From Proteobacteria bacterium UBA5122 (lineage in GTDB: Bacteria; Pseudomonadota; Gammaproteobacteria; Tenderiales; Tenderiaceae): a stretch of DNA of 64,000 nt. This document shows, piece after piece, positions 50,207 through 59,132 of this stretch. Numbering within the stretch: the stretch's first letter is position 1; every line of letters begins with the position of its first letter. Location: the NCBI GenBank assembly GCA_002415485.1, contig DHYU01000060.1, positions 10,121 through 74,120 of the forward strand, written 5' to 3'. Below the pieces are notes generated by a model that made no database searches, had not been told where the DNA came from, and saw only the letters and a program-made list of their open reading frames with translations. The translations under genes and the position numbers were made by a program.

Positions 50207-51559
50207 CTAGTCCTGGGTGGCGAGGTGGATGCCGTCGGTTGCGACGCGGGCGAGGAAGTCGATCTGCTCGGGTTCGATCACGTAGGGCGGCATGAAGTAG
50301 ACGACATTGCCCAGCGGTCTGAGTAGCGCGCCTTGGCTCAGTGCGTGTTGGTACACGCGCAGGCCACGGCGCTGTTGCCACGGGAAGGGTTTGCGTGTGG
50401 CCTTGTCCTCGACCATTTCAATCGCCAGTACCATGCCGCGGTGGCGGATCTGGCCGACGTGCGGGTGATCCTGCAGGTGGGCAGTTGCACGGGCCATGTG
50501 CGCGGACAGCGCCTGGTTTTTTTCGATGATGTCGTCGCTGGCGAAGATGTCGAGTGTCGCCAGTGCCGCGCTGCAGGCCAGCGGGTTGCCGGTGTAGCTG
50601 TGCGAGTGCAGGAAGGCGTTGAGTTTTTCGTAGTCGTCGTAAAAGGCCTGGTAGATCTTGTCGTGGGTCATGACCCCGGCCAGCGGCAGGTAACCGCCGG
50701 TCAGCCCCTTGGACAGGCACATGAAGTCGGGTGTGATGCCGGCCTGTTCACAGGCGAAGAGGGTGCCGGTGCGGCCGAAACCGACGGCGATCTCGTCGGC
50801 GATCAAATGGACGTTGTGGCGGTCACAGGCCTCACGCAGCAGCTGCAGATAACGCGGGTGGTACATGCGCATGCCGGCGGCGCATTGAATGAGCGGTTCG
50901 ACGATGACGGCGCAGGCCTGGTGGGCGTGTTGGGCCAGTGCCAGTTCCATAGGTGCGAACATGCGTTCGGCGTAGGCGATCTCGTCTTCACCGGGCTCCA
51001 TGTGGAAGGTGTCGGCGCCGGGCACAGTGATGGCCTCCATCAACAGCGGGCCGTAGGTCGATTTGTAGAGGCTGACATCGCCGACGGCCAGCGCGCCGAG
51101 CGTCTCGCCGTGGTAGCTGTTGGCGAGGGTGATGAACTTGGTCTTTTGCGTTTGGCCAGAGTTGAGCCAGTAGTGAAAGCTCATCTTGAGTGTGGCCTCG
51201 ATGGCGGCCGAGCCGTTATCGGTATAAAAGCAGCGATTGAGGCCGGGTGGCGTGATCGCGACCAGCCGCTCGGAGAGTTCGATGATCGGCTCGTGGCTGA
51301 AGCCACCGAGGATGACGTGTTCCAGTTGATCGAGCTGGGCCTTGACGCGCGCACTGATGCGCGGGTTGTTATGGCCGAACAGATTGACCCACCACGAGCT
51401 GACGGCATCGAGATAACGCTTGCCGTCGAAGTCTTCCAGCCAGACGCCCTCGCCGCGTTTGATCGGGACCAAGGGCAGCCATTCGTGGTCTTTCATCTGG
51501 GTGCACGGATGCCAAAGGACATTGAGGTCGCGTTCGATAAGGGTGGCATTGAGGCTCAT
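50207..51559 (-). CDS. bioA: Adenosylmethionine-8-amino-7-oxononanoate aminotransferase
   Basis: BioA makes 7,8-diaminopelargonic acid in biotin synthesis using SAM as amino donor. The 450-residue PLP enzyme has LWHPCTQMKDHE at the start, YLDAVSSWWVNLFGHNNP, IADEIAVGFGRTGT with the PLP aspartate, and the lysine in CLSKGLTGGYLPL. ATG 51559 fits the family length. No other bio gene is adjacent. Confidence 0.95.
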   Translation of the reverse strand: MSLNATLIERDLNVLWHPCTQMKDHEWLPLVPIKRGEGVWLEDFDGKRYLDAVSSWWVNLFGHNNPRISARVKAQLDQLEHVILGGFSHEPIIELSERLVAITPPGLNRCFYTDNGSAAIEATLKMSFHYWLNSGQTQKTKFITLANSYHGETLGALAVGDVSLYKSTYGPLLMEAITVPGADTFHMEPGEDEIAYAERMFAPMELALAQHAHQACAVIVEPLIQCAAGMRMYHPRYLQLLREACDRHNVHLIADEIAVGFGRTGTLFACEQAGITPDFMCLSKGLTGGYLPLAGVMTHDKIYQAFYDDYEKLNAFLHSHSYTGNPLACSAALATLDIFASDDIIEKNQALSAHMARATAHLQDHPHVGQIRHRGMVLAIEMVEDKATRKPFPWQQRRGLRVYQHALSQGALLRPLGNVVYFMPPYVIEPEQIDFLARVATDGIHLATQD

Positions 51560-51699
51560 GGTTAGACTCGGGCTCGGGATAGGAATCGGGTTTTTCGTGG
51601 TCAAAAGCGCTATAGTGTACCGCCGCCATGATAGGGGATTCGGCGGTGAATGACGAGGGCAGGCGCCAGTGCGCTAAAATACGCCGACAGTAGATTGGA

Positions 51700-53514
51700 A
51701 TGTTTGGGATCGTGTTGAAGATAAAGGCATTAGGACTGTTGTTCGTGTTGGCGCTGAGCGGGCTGGCGGGGTGCAGTCGTGAAATCGACAACAGTGACGA
51801 ACATATCATTCCGCCCAGCAGTGATGCCTTTGTCGACAACATCCTGCTCTCGGTCGGTAAATTGGATCAGGGCTTTGCGCTGCGTACCCGTGAATATACG
51901 GCGTTGGTTGATTATCTGACGACGTCGATACAGATCATCCCCGTCTATCGCGACAAAGACGGTGAGGTCACGGTCGAGGGACAACTGGTTGCACATCGGC
52001 AGCCCAGTCAGCTGTTGCCACTGAAGGTCGGTAACAACACCATCAAGATGCGATCGTTGTCTGCGGACCGGCGCAATCACATCGATTATGAAATTGTGAT
52101 CACCCGCCAGAATGCAACAACCTTTGCCGATGATGCCTATTTCAAGGCGTTGAACGCCGGTGCAGATGACCAGTTTGGGTATAGTCTGGCGCAGTCGGGT
52201 ACGACCATGGTGGTTGGGGCGTATCATGAAGACAGTGGTGTAGGTGGGGTCAATAACAGTGGCGCCGATAACTCGGCATCGGCCAGCGGCGCGGTGTATG
52301 TCTTCGACGATGGTGGTGGCGATTGGATACAGCAGGCCTATATCAAGGCACTGGAGACAGGCGTCAATGATCACTTTGGTTATAGCGTCGCGATTGACGG
52401 CAATACGTTGGTGGTCGGCGCACCGGGCGAGGCCAGTGGGGTGGTGGGCGATCGTTTTGACAATTCTGCACCGGCGACAGGTGCCGCCTATGTGTTTACC
52501 CGCACTGATAAGAACTGGACACAGCGTGCCTATTTGAAGGCTTCGAATATGGGGCTGAACGATAATTTTGGCTGGAATGTTGCGATCGATGGCGATTGGA
52601 TTGCCATTTCTGCCATTGGTGAAGACAGTGCGGCCAGAGGTATCAATGGCGAACAAACGGATGATTGCGGTGGCACCAATCTCAATTGTGCGACGGACAG
52701 TGGTGCGGTCTATCTGTTTAAGCGCAGCTTCGCCAATAGCCAAGATACGGTGGGGGTGTGGACGCAGCAAGCCTACATCAAGGCATCAAATACTGCGGCG
52801 ACAGATCGTTTCGGTTATCGGCTGGCGATGGATGATACCAATTTGATCGTCGGTGCACCCAATCAGGACACCACCAACACTGATAGCGGTGCAGCCTATG
52901 TGTTTGTCAGGTCTGGTGATCAGTGGTCACAGCAGGCCTTTCTCAAGGCGGCAGTCGCAGATGCGAGTGATCAGTTTGGCAGTAGTGTCGATATTTGGCA
53001 GCACCGCGCGGTGATAGGCGCAGTGGGTGAAGATGGTGCGGTGGTCGGGATCAATCAGGACCCGAACGACAATGCCGCAGCCGAGAGCGGCGCGGTGTAT
53101 GTCTTTAATCGTAGTGGCAGCACCTGGTCGCAGCATTCTTATATCAAGCCGAAGGTTGTTGGGGCGGGCGATCAGTTTGGCTACAGCGTGTCTTTGGATG
53201 TTGATGTGCTGTTGGTAGGCGCACCGTATGAAGATAGTTTTGATGTCGGCATTAATGGTAATGCCACGGATAATACGCGTGCGGACAGTGGTGCTGGATA
53301 TCTCTTTCTTGAGAGCAGCAATGCCTGGGCACAGCAGTTTTATCTCAAACCCTTGCGCGTAGATAGCCAGGATTTCTTTGGCGGAGCAGTCGCTGTGCAT
53401 AGCGGCGTCGCTGCGTATGGTTCTATTGGCGAGGCCAATGATCAGGTCGGTATTGATCGCACGGTGATCAATAATAATCTGTCGCTCTCAGGAGCGGTAT
53501 ATACCTTCCGCTAA
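51700..53514 (+). CDS. Lipoprotein with cadherin-like domain and seven FG-GAP repeats
   Basis: The 604-residue protein has a lipobox LAGC, then a cadherin-like beta-sandwich (about 45-145, ending HIDYEIVITRQ). Seven repeats of about 60 residues follow, each with a DQFGYS-like step, a VGA-x-x-ED loop and SGAVYVF, then W-x-QQAY. Seven FG-GAP repeats make a seven-bladed propeller like that of integrin alpha chains, with calcium loops. It is probably an outer-membrane surface adhesin or binding protein. It is a single gene, tightly convergent with sbcB, and its ligand is unknown. Confidence 0.85.
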   Translation: MFGIVLKIKALGLLFVLALSGLAGCSREIDNSDEHIIPPSSDAFVDNILLSVGKLDQGFALRTREYTALVDYLTTSIQIIPVYRDKDGEVTVEGQLVAHRQPSQLLPLKVGNNTIKMRSLSADRRNHIDYEIVITRQNATTFADDAYFKALNAGADDQFGYSLAQSGTTMVVGAYHEDSGVGGVNNSGADNSASASGAVYVFDDGGGDWIQQAYIKALETGVNDHFGYSVAIDGNTLVVGAPGEASGVVGDRFDNSAPATGAAYVFTRTDKNWTQRAYLKASNMGLNDNFGWNVAIDGDWIAISAIGEDSAARGINGEQTDDCGGTNLNCATDSGAVYLFKRSFANSQDTVGVWTQQAYIKASNTAATDRFGYRLAMDDTNLIVGAPNQDTTNTDSGAAYVFVRSGDQWSQQAFLKAAVADASDQFGSSVDIWQHRAVIGAVGEDGAVVGINQDPNDNAAAESGAVYVFNRSGSTWSQHSYIKPKVVGAGDQFGYSVSLDVDVLLVGAPYEDSFDVGINGNATDNTRADSGAGYLFLESSNAWAQQFYLKPLRVDSQDFFGGAVAVHSGVAAYGSIGEANDQVGIDRTVINNNLSLSGAVYTFR

Positions 53515-53517
53515 AGA

Positions 53518-54954
53518 TTAAAACGTGGGTGCGATGGTGCGGGCGTATTGCTCGAGCTCATCCAGGATTCGGTGATCGCTGGCCGTGATCTCGTCTGCCT
53601 GTCTCAAGTGGTTTACTTCACAGAAAAATTCTTCCAGGGTCAGGATGCCTTTGCCTTTTTCGGTCAGGCGTTGGGCGCGGTATTCCTGCCATTGTGCCTG
53701 TTCGGCAGGTGACAGGGTTTCCGGATAGCTGCGGCCGCGCATGCGGAACAGGAGTTCTTTGAGGCGGGCATCTTCAAAGGTGGCAGGATAATTCGCCAAC
53801 TCGTCAGGGCTGAGGCAGTGGACCTCAAGCATGCGCTGACGATCATGATCACTGAAGAAGGGGCCGCCGTAGAGCATCTGGTCCGGATCGGTGCGCGGTT
53901 CGAACTGGGTCTCGGAGAATACCTTTTGAATCTTCTTTGCCAGACCTGGTTGGCTCTTGATCATGTCGAGATGGGCGCGGCAGACGTTGAGATCGATGCC
54001 ATAGCGTTTGGCGGCCTTGGCGTCGATGGTCATGAATGGAGCGATCACCGGGCACTTGTTGGCATGCACTGTTTTGAGCGGGATGCGTTCAACGCCATCG
54101 GGCAGGTCGTCGTTGCTGGTGAAGATGCGCTCGTGGATCTTGGTCGGGTTGAGATTGATCAGGTCTTTGGGGTCGACGCTGAGATCGTAGACGATGATGC
54201 CGTTTTTGTTGGTCGGATGCGCGGCCACTGGCACGACGACCGCCATGTTGCCCTTCTCGACCGGATACATGCCGGAGATGTGCAACACCGGTTTTTGTTC
54301 ACGCAGATCCAGCAGTTTGAAGATCTTGTTCTTGCTGCGATTCTCGAAGGCGAAGTCGAACAGCTTGGGTTGTTTGTCTTTGATCAGCTTGGCGACGGCG
54401 ATGGTGGCGTAGACATCAGACAGCGCATCATGTGCCGAGGCATGGCTGATGCCGTTGGCCACGGTCAGGTCCTCAAGGCGCACACTGGGGCGGCCTTCTT
54501 CGGTGGTCGGCCACTCAATGCCTTCCGGTCGCAGCGCGCGCGTCATGCGCACGATATCGAGCAGATCCCAGCGTGAGCAACCGTTCTGCCACTCGCGGGC
54601 ATAGGCGTCGTGCAGATTGCGGTAGAGCGTATAACGGGTGAACTCGTCGTCGAAACGCAGATTGTTATACCCGAGCACGCAGGTGTTGGGTTGCGCGAAT
54701 TCGGCATTGATACGGCGGATGAACTCGGCCTCCGGGATGCCCTTGGCCAGTGCCTTTTGCGGCGTGATGCCGGTGATCAGGCATGAGGTCGGGTTGGGGA
54801 TGAAATCGTCGGCCGGTTTGCAGTACATCATCAGCGGTTCGCCAACGATGTTCAGATCCATGTCGGTGCGGACACCGGCAAACTGCACCAGACGGTCGGT
54901 CATGGGATTGAGACCAAAGGCCTCGTAGTCATACCAATAGAAGGTCGCAGTCAT
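53518..54954 (-). CDS. sbcB: Exodeoxyribonuclease I
   Basis: The 478-residue protein degrades single-stranded DNA 3' to 5' and acts in recombination and mismatch repair. The DnaQ-type exonuclease motifs appear as YWYDYEAFGLNP, LGYNNLRFDDEF and the HDALSDVYATI segment. The SH3-like and helical C-terminal parts follow with usual length (about 475). ATG 54954 was chosen by family length; a longer frame adds 18 poor residues. It is convergent with the propeller lipoprotein, only 3 bp away. Confidence 0.93.
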   Translation of the reverse strand: MTATFYWYDYEAFGLNPMTDRLVQFAGVRTDMDLNIVGEPLMMYCKPADDFIPNPTSCLITGITPQKALAKGIPEAEFIRRINAEFAQPNTCVLGYNNLRFDDEFTRYTLYRNLHDAYAREWQNGCSRWDLLDIVRMTRALRPEGIEWPTTEEGRPSVRLEDLTVANGISHASAHDALSDVYATIAVAKLIKDKQPKLFDFAFENRSKNKIFKLLDLREQKPVLHISGMYPVEKGNMAVVVPVAAHPTNKNGIIVYDLSVDPKDLINLNPTKIHERIFTSNDDLPDGVERIPLKTVHANKCPVIAPFMTIDAKAAKRYGIDLNVCRAHLDMIKSQPGLAKKIQKVFSETQFEPRTDPDQMLYGGPFFSDHDRQRMLEVHCLSPDELANYPATFEDARLKELLFRMRGRSYPETLSPAEQAQWQEYRAQRLTEKGKGILTLEEFFCEVNHLRQADEITASDHRILDELEQYARTIAPTF

Positions 54955-55016
54955 CGGCAGGTTCGCGTTGTTGAATCCATGTGTTGCGACTGTATCACAT
55001 CGTTGCAAACAGGGGG

Positions 55017-55523
55017 CTATTCAGTCGGGCCCATGTATTCAAATTGTCGCAGCTGTTGCCGGATGTAGTCGAATACGTGCTGCATGCCAGGTGGGCCGTA
55101 GGCCTCGACGGAGACTTTGTCGCTAAATTTCCCGTTTTCCTTGATGCGGACATACATCAATAGGGGAATCTTGTGATTGGTGGACAATTGCTTGAGGTGA
55201 TTGACGGTGCGGGTCGGCAGCTTGGAGCCCGCCGGGACCACCTTGATGGCGTGGACGCCGCTGTTGGGGTCAATGATGCCATTGGCGATGGCCTTGGAAC
55301 GATCCGGGCGCATCCAGTCCGGAAAGGCCTCAGGATTGATCAGCCACAGGCATCTGAAATTACGGCATACCTCGGGGCGTTCGTCGTAGCAGTTACAGCC
55401 TTGGTCGGTGATATGGGGGCAGGCGCGACCTGGATACATGTCGGTGTCGAAGATTTTGGCGCGCAGCCAGCCCTGGCAGCAGGCTGTGCAGTCACCACAT
55501 GAGCGTTGAGGTGTGTCTGACAT
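55017..55523 (-). CDS. YkgJ-type cysteine-cluster protein
   Basis: The 168-residue protein starts MSDTPQRSCGDCTACCQGW, with CPHITDQGCNCYDERPEVCR following, the dense cysteine signature of the YkgJ family (zinc or iron-sulfur binding proposed). The C-terminal half has no clear motif. AGGGGAAG precedes ATG 55523. It follows sbcB's promoter region by about 60 bp on the same strand. Function is not known. Confidence 0.85.
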   Translation of the reverse strand: MSDTPQRSCGDCTACCQGWLRAKIFDTDMYPGRACPHITDQGCNCYDERPEVCRNFRCLWLINPEAFPDWMRPDRSKAIANGIIDPNSGVHAIKVVPAGSKLPTRTVNHLKQLSTNHKIPLLMYVRIKENGKFSDKVSVEAYGPPGMQHVFDYIRQQLRQFEYMGPTE

Positions 55524-55712
55524 GTCTTCCCCTGTTGTTTTATTTGTTGCTTGCATGCTAGCACATTAATCTGCTGCGGCAGATGATCAACAATCTCAAG
55601 TTGAGGATGTATTGACGGGGACTTTACCGGCTGAACGAAGGTACTTCGGTTAGAATTGACAGTGTTGGTTGAGTTTGTATTTTGTGGTCTCGCACAGAGA
55701 GTAAATGATTAT

Positions 55713-56573
55713 ATGTTGAGTTATCGTCACGCGTTTCATGCGGGTAATTTTGCCGATGTGCTGAAGCACATGGTGCTGGTGACATTGATCCAGTCGCTGC
55801 GGCGCAAGGAAACGCCATTTTTTTATCTGGATACCCATGCCGGGATTGGCAGTTACGATCTGCAGGCGGCGATGGCGCGCAAGACGGCCGAGTGGCAGGC
55901 GGGGATCGGTGTGATCTGGCAGGCGGGAGATGCACCCCCTGTCGTGGCGGATTATCTGGCCCAGGTGCGTGCGTTTAATGGTGAGGGTGAGTTGCGTCGG
56001 TATCCCGGCTCGCCGTTGCTGGTGCGGCCCTTGTTGCGCGACAAGGATCGCATGCGGTTGTGTGAACTGCACCCGCGTGACATTGAACAGTTACAGCAGG
56101 TGTTTCAAGGCGAGCGACGGGCGCAGCTGGCGCGTGAGGATGGGTTTGCCGCGCTCAAATCTGCCCTGCCGCCACCGCAGCGGCGCGGCCTGGTCCTGAT
56201 CGATCCGCCGTATGAAGTAAAGACGGACTATCAAACCGTCGCCGATGCACTGCAGCAGGGGCTCAAGCGTTTCGCGACCGGGATGTATGCGGTGTGGTAT
56301 CCGGTAGTGGATCGCGCCCAGATCGAGCGGATGCTGCGGCGTATCCGTGATGTGGCGGCCGACGGCGGTGCCAAGTCTGTATTGGTGGTCGAACAGTGTC
56401 TGCGCCCGGACGAGCAGATGGGCATGAGTGGCAGCGGCATGGTGGTCATCAATCCGCCGTGGCAGTTTGATGAGCAGATGCGCGCGGCGCTCGATTGGTT
56501 GCTACCGCGTTTGAGTGAGGACGGGCAGGGCGTCAATCGTTTGCAGTGGCTGATGGCTGAGGCGGCTGGGTAG
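55713..56573 (+). CDS. rlmJ: 23S rRNA m6A2030 methyltransferase
   Basis: RlmJ methylates A2030 of 23S rRNA. The 286-residue protein begins MLSYRHAFHAGNFADVLKH, then FFYLDTHAGIGSYDL (SAM site) and the catalytic VLIDPPYE, matching the family fully. The ATG at 55713 is the conserved start. Its last 41 bp overlap the convergent exbD gene. Confidence 0.95.
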   Translation: MLSYRHAFHAGNFADVLKHMVLVTLIQSLRRKETPFFYLDTHAGIGSYDLQAAMARKTAEWQAGIGVIWQAGDAPPVVADYLAQVRAFNGEGELRRYPGSPLLVRPLLRDKDRMRLCELHPRDIEQLQQVFQGERRAQLAREDGFAALKSALPPPQRRGLVLIDPPYEVKTDYQTVADALQQGLKRFATGMYAVWYPVVDRAQIERMLRRIRDVAADGGAKSVLVVEQCLRPDEQMGMSGSGMVVINPPWQFDEQMRAALDWLLPRLSEDGQGVNRLQWLMAEAAG

Positions 56574-56961
56574 CAAACGCAAGCCGACCGATACCGGCCT
56601 GTTGCAGCTCACTCATGGTGGCGGCGATGTCCTGATAGTGGGTGTAGGCGTCGGCATTAAAACGCACGACGAGATTGGGTTCGCTGCTGAGCCGGGCCTG
56701 CAGCTGCGTAATCAACTGTTCGCTGCTGACCGGCTGCTGTTCGAGCAATAGCCGACCGTCGGCGGTCAGCGTCAGTTCGGCCACCTGCGGCACCTGCATC
56801 GGCGGCGCGGCGGCCTGCGGCAGATTGACGGCCAGCGCCTGCGGCAACACAGGGGCGAGCAGGATAAAGATCACCAGCAGCACCAGCATCACGTCGACCA
56901 GCGGCGTGACGTTGATTTCTGATAAGGGCTCGTCGTGGTTGTTGAGTGGACCGGCGCTCAT
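56533..56961 (-). CDS. exbD: ExbD biopolymer transport protein
   Basis: The 142-residue protein has the family start SEINVTPLVDVMLVLLVIF, with the proton-binding aspartate in VDVML, and a small periplasmic domain ending with FATQPPQP. With ExbB it uses the proton gradient to energise TonB. Its start overlaps the exbB stop by 4 bp. Its end overlaps rlmJ, so the uptake operon stops there. Confidence 0.95.
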   Translation of the reverse strand: MSAGPLNNHDEPLSEINVTPLVDVMLVLLVIFILLAPVLPQALAVNLPQAAAPPMQVPQVAELTLTADGRLLLEQQPVSSEQLITQLQARLSSEPNLVVRFNADAYTHYQDIAATMSELQQAGIGRLAFATQPPQPSATAND

Positions 56962-57611
56962 GCGGTCTGTGTCTCCAGTTTGGCTGCGGTCAGCGGTGCC
57001 GGGTGATTGCTGAGCAGGTGTGGTTTGCGCAGCAGGGCCTTGGCGTTGATCTCGATTAGTGTGTGTAGTTTACGCAGACGTCGCACCAGCAGGTTGTAGC
57101 CGATGACGGCCGGGATGGCGGCGAACAGGCCCATCGCGGTGGCGGCCAGCGCCTCGCCAACGGGACCGGAGATCATATCCAGTGACACGCCCTGGCTGGC
57201 GTCCATCTTTTGCAGTGCCAACATGATGCCCCACACGGTGCCGAGCAGGCCGATGAACGGCGCGCTGTTGCCGATGGTGGCGAGGATGGTCAGGTGATTC
57301 TCCAGTTCCAGCCGTTTGCGGATGAACAGGTCCTGCCAGGTGTCGCTGCGGTGATCGTCATCGGTCTGTAACAGCAGCTGGGCGGTCAGTACCGAATCGG
57401 CCGCGGGCAGCCTGCCCTGTGGTTGGCGCAGGAACTGTTCACATAGCTGCTCTTGTTTGCCCAGACGTTGAAACAGCAGGCTCTTGTAGATGATGACCAC
57501 CCACGACAGCAGCGACAGCGTGATCAGCGTGAAGAACACGCCTTTGACGACGATGTCGGCCTCGCCCCACCAACTGAACCAGATGGACGAACTGTGTATG
57601 GCATTGCTCAT
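56958..57611 (-). CDS. exbB: ExbB/TolQ family proton channel
   Basis: The 217-residue product has three helices, with GNSAPFIGLLGTVWGIM and ALAATAMGLFAAIPAVIGYN as the conserved channel helices. The N-terminal sequence HSSSIWFSWWGEADIVVKG is as in short ExbB forms. Together with the overlapping exbD and the upstream tonB it forms a TonB-energising complex for the receptor encoded at the head of the operon. Confidence 0.94.
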   Translation of the reverse strand: MSNAIHSSSIWFSWWGEADIVVKGVFFTLITLSLLSWVVIIYKSLLFQRLGKQEQLCEQFLRQPQGRLPAADSVLTAQLLLQTDDDHRSDTWQDLFIRKRLELENHLTILATIGNSAPFIGLLGTVWGIMLALQKMDASQGVSLDMISGPVGEALAATAMGLFAAIPAVIGYNLLVRRLRKLHTLIEINAKALLRKPHLLSNHPAPLTAAKLETQTA

Positions 57612-57626
57612 GATGGACTCCGTTAT

Positions 57627-58352
57627 TTAATCGTTGAGGGCGAAGCGGATCGGCACTTCGACCGTGGCGGCGATGGCGATGCCGTTGTTGGCGGCGGGCA
57701 CAAAACGCCATTTTTCGACGGCGCTGCGGGCGGCTTGATCGAGCACACCGTGGCCGGAACTCTGTTTGACGGCGACGTTCTTCGCCTCGCCGTGGGCGCT
57801 GACCAGGACTTCCAGCAGGACTACGCCTTCCAGTTTGCGCCGCCGCGCCGAGTGCGGGTAGTGCGGTTTGGCGTTGTTGAGATAGGCCGCGTCGCTGCGC
57901 GGTGATTGCATGGGTTCGCGTATCGTGGGGGCGGCCTCTGTCACCGCCGCCACGGATGGTGAAGAAAAGGCCTCTTGCGCCACCGTGGCGACCGTTGTCT
58001 GCTCGACCTGAGGATCTGGAGGTTCCATACGGGGTTCGGGTGCAGGGCTGGGTTGTACGGTTTGTTCGACCACCGGCTCGGGTATGAGTGGTTCCGGTGG
58101 CGCGGGTTCAAGAGGCAAAACAGGTTCCGAAACCGGGGGCGGCGGCGCGACGGTGGGCTGACTGGGCAGTGCCGTAGGCGGCGGTGGTGTGTTGGCCGCC
58201 AGCATCACCATCTCGAAGCCGAGAGGGCCGTCATCAAGGTGTGGTGTCTTGGTGGGGGCCGACAGCAGGCCGATGGCGACGGCGCTGTGTACCACCAGCG
58301 CCGTCGTCAGACTGAGGCCAAGCCAAATCTGTTTGTCGCGTTGCCCAATCAT
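57627..58352 (-). CDS. tonB: TonB energy transducer
   Basis: The 241-residue protein has an N-terminal helix (WLGLSLTTALVVHSAVAIGLL), a proline-rich spacer (about 60-120, many PP and EP steps), and a C-terminal domain with PHYPHSARRRKLEGVVLLEV and a VEKWRFVPA ending. It should link ExbBD to the receptor at 59133-61199. It lies 9 bp after the DUF4198 gene and 15 bp before exbB, in one operon. Confidence 0.94.
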   Translation of the reverse strand: MIGQRDKQIWLGLSLTTALVVHSAVAIGLLSAPTKTPHLDDGPLGFEMVMLAANTPPPPTALPSQPTVAPPPPVSEPVLPLEPAPPEPLIPEPVVEQTVQPSPAPEPRMEPPDPQVEQTTVATVAQEAFSSPSVAAVTEAAPTIREPMQSPRSDAAYLNNAKPHYPHSARRRKLEGVVLLEVLVSAHGEAKNVAVKQSSGHGVLDQAARSAVEKWRFVPAANNGIAIAATVEVPIRFALND

Positions 58353-58361
58353 GACCCTATG

Positions 58362-59078
58362 CTATTGCGTGCGAAACACCAGGTTGGCGGTGACGGATTT
58401 CTCATCGGCGTCCGGGTGATTGTCGAGCGCATAGCGGTGGTAGGCGGCGATGTAGTGTTTGTCCACCGCGGCCAAGGGCAGACTGGCGCGGCCGTGTTGG
58501 TCTGTTTTGTACGTGTTGTCGTCACCGTGGACTTCGATCACGGCCTCGGCCAGTGGTTTGCCGTTGTACAGCACTTGCACGGGCAGGATGTCGCCGGCCT
58601 TGGCGGTGAGCGGGTTGCTCAGTGGCACGATCTCCATGCTCAGGCCGACCGGTTGTTTGAACTGTTCGTTCCAGCCGAGCAGGTTCTTGTTGTACTTCAA
58701 TGAGTGAGACGCGCTGTCATATTTTTTGAAATGGCTTTTGGATTGATTTTCCCAGGTGTCGGCGTCGATCTTGGTCCAATAGCCGTTGTCGTATTCGATG
58801 GTGATCATCGCCGCGGCCTGACGTGGTTTGACGGTCATGCGGTTGTCACTGACCTTGGTCTCGGTGTTGATGCTCTTGCCCTTTAGGTCGTAGGCGCTGA
58901 TCTGTTTGACCTTGGCGGGGTCATAGGTTTCTGGTTCACCCATGTGGCCATAGACCAGGGGCAGGGCAGCGTCGCTGGGACCGGCCTGATCGGTGGCGAG
59001 CCAGACGTCGTGGGCCTGTGCGATGTTGGCGCTGAGGCCGAGGGCGGCGGCGATGAGGTACGGGGTTGATCTGTTCAT
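58362..59078 (-). CDS. DUF4198-type periplasmic protein
   Basis: The 238-residue protein has a signal peptide ending IAQAHDVWL, and the mature end HDVWL is typical of DUF4198 proteins. A late immunoglobulin-like strand set (VQVLYNGKPLAEAVIEVHGDD, and HYIAAYHRYALDNHPDADE) follows. Family members are found with metal uptake systems (cobalt, nickel or zinc are suggested) and may bind metal through the N-terminal histidine. Its place between receptor and tonB supports a role in substrate transfer across the periplasm. Confidence 0.8.
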   Translation of the reverse strand: MNRSTPYLIAAALGLSANIAQAHDVWLATDQAGPSDAALPLVYGHMGEPETYDPAKVKQISAYDLKGKSINTETKVSDNRMTVKPRQAAAMITIEYDNGYWTKIDADTWENQSKSHFKKYDSASHSLKYNKNLLGWNEQFKQPVGLSMEIVPLSNPLTAKAGDILPVQVLYNGKPLAEAVIEVHGDDNTYKTDQHGRASLPLAAVDKHYIAAYHRYALDNHPDADEKSVTANLVFRTQ

Positions 59079-59101
59079 GTGTCGATTCCTTGTTCTATGT
59101 A

Positions 59102-59120
59102 GCCCCCGCAGTGCGGGGGC
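59102..59120 (-). terminator. GC-rich hairpin between receptor and DUF4198 genes
   Basis: GCCCCCGC and GCGGGGGC form an 8-bp stem around three bases, 13 bp after the receptor stop. There is no following T run, so it may be a partial terminator or an mRNA-stabilising hairpin that sets a higher level of receptor than of the downstream genes. Confidence 0.5.
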
Positions 59121-59132
59121 GAGACGTGATGT

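Noticed and set aside
50333..51565. 410-codon plus-strand open frame opposite bioA
   Set aside because: It is fully antisense to a clear bioA with conserved motifs; its composition (V, G, D, R rich) is the mirror of GC-rich third positions.
51730..52770. 346-codon minus-strand open frame opposite the FG-GAP lipoprotein
   Set aside because: The repeats in the plus-strand gene create a repeating antisense text; no signal or domain is visible.
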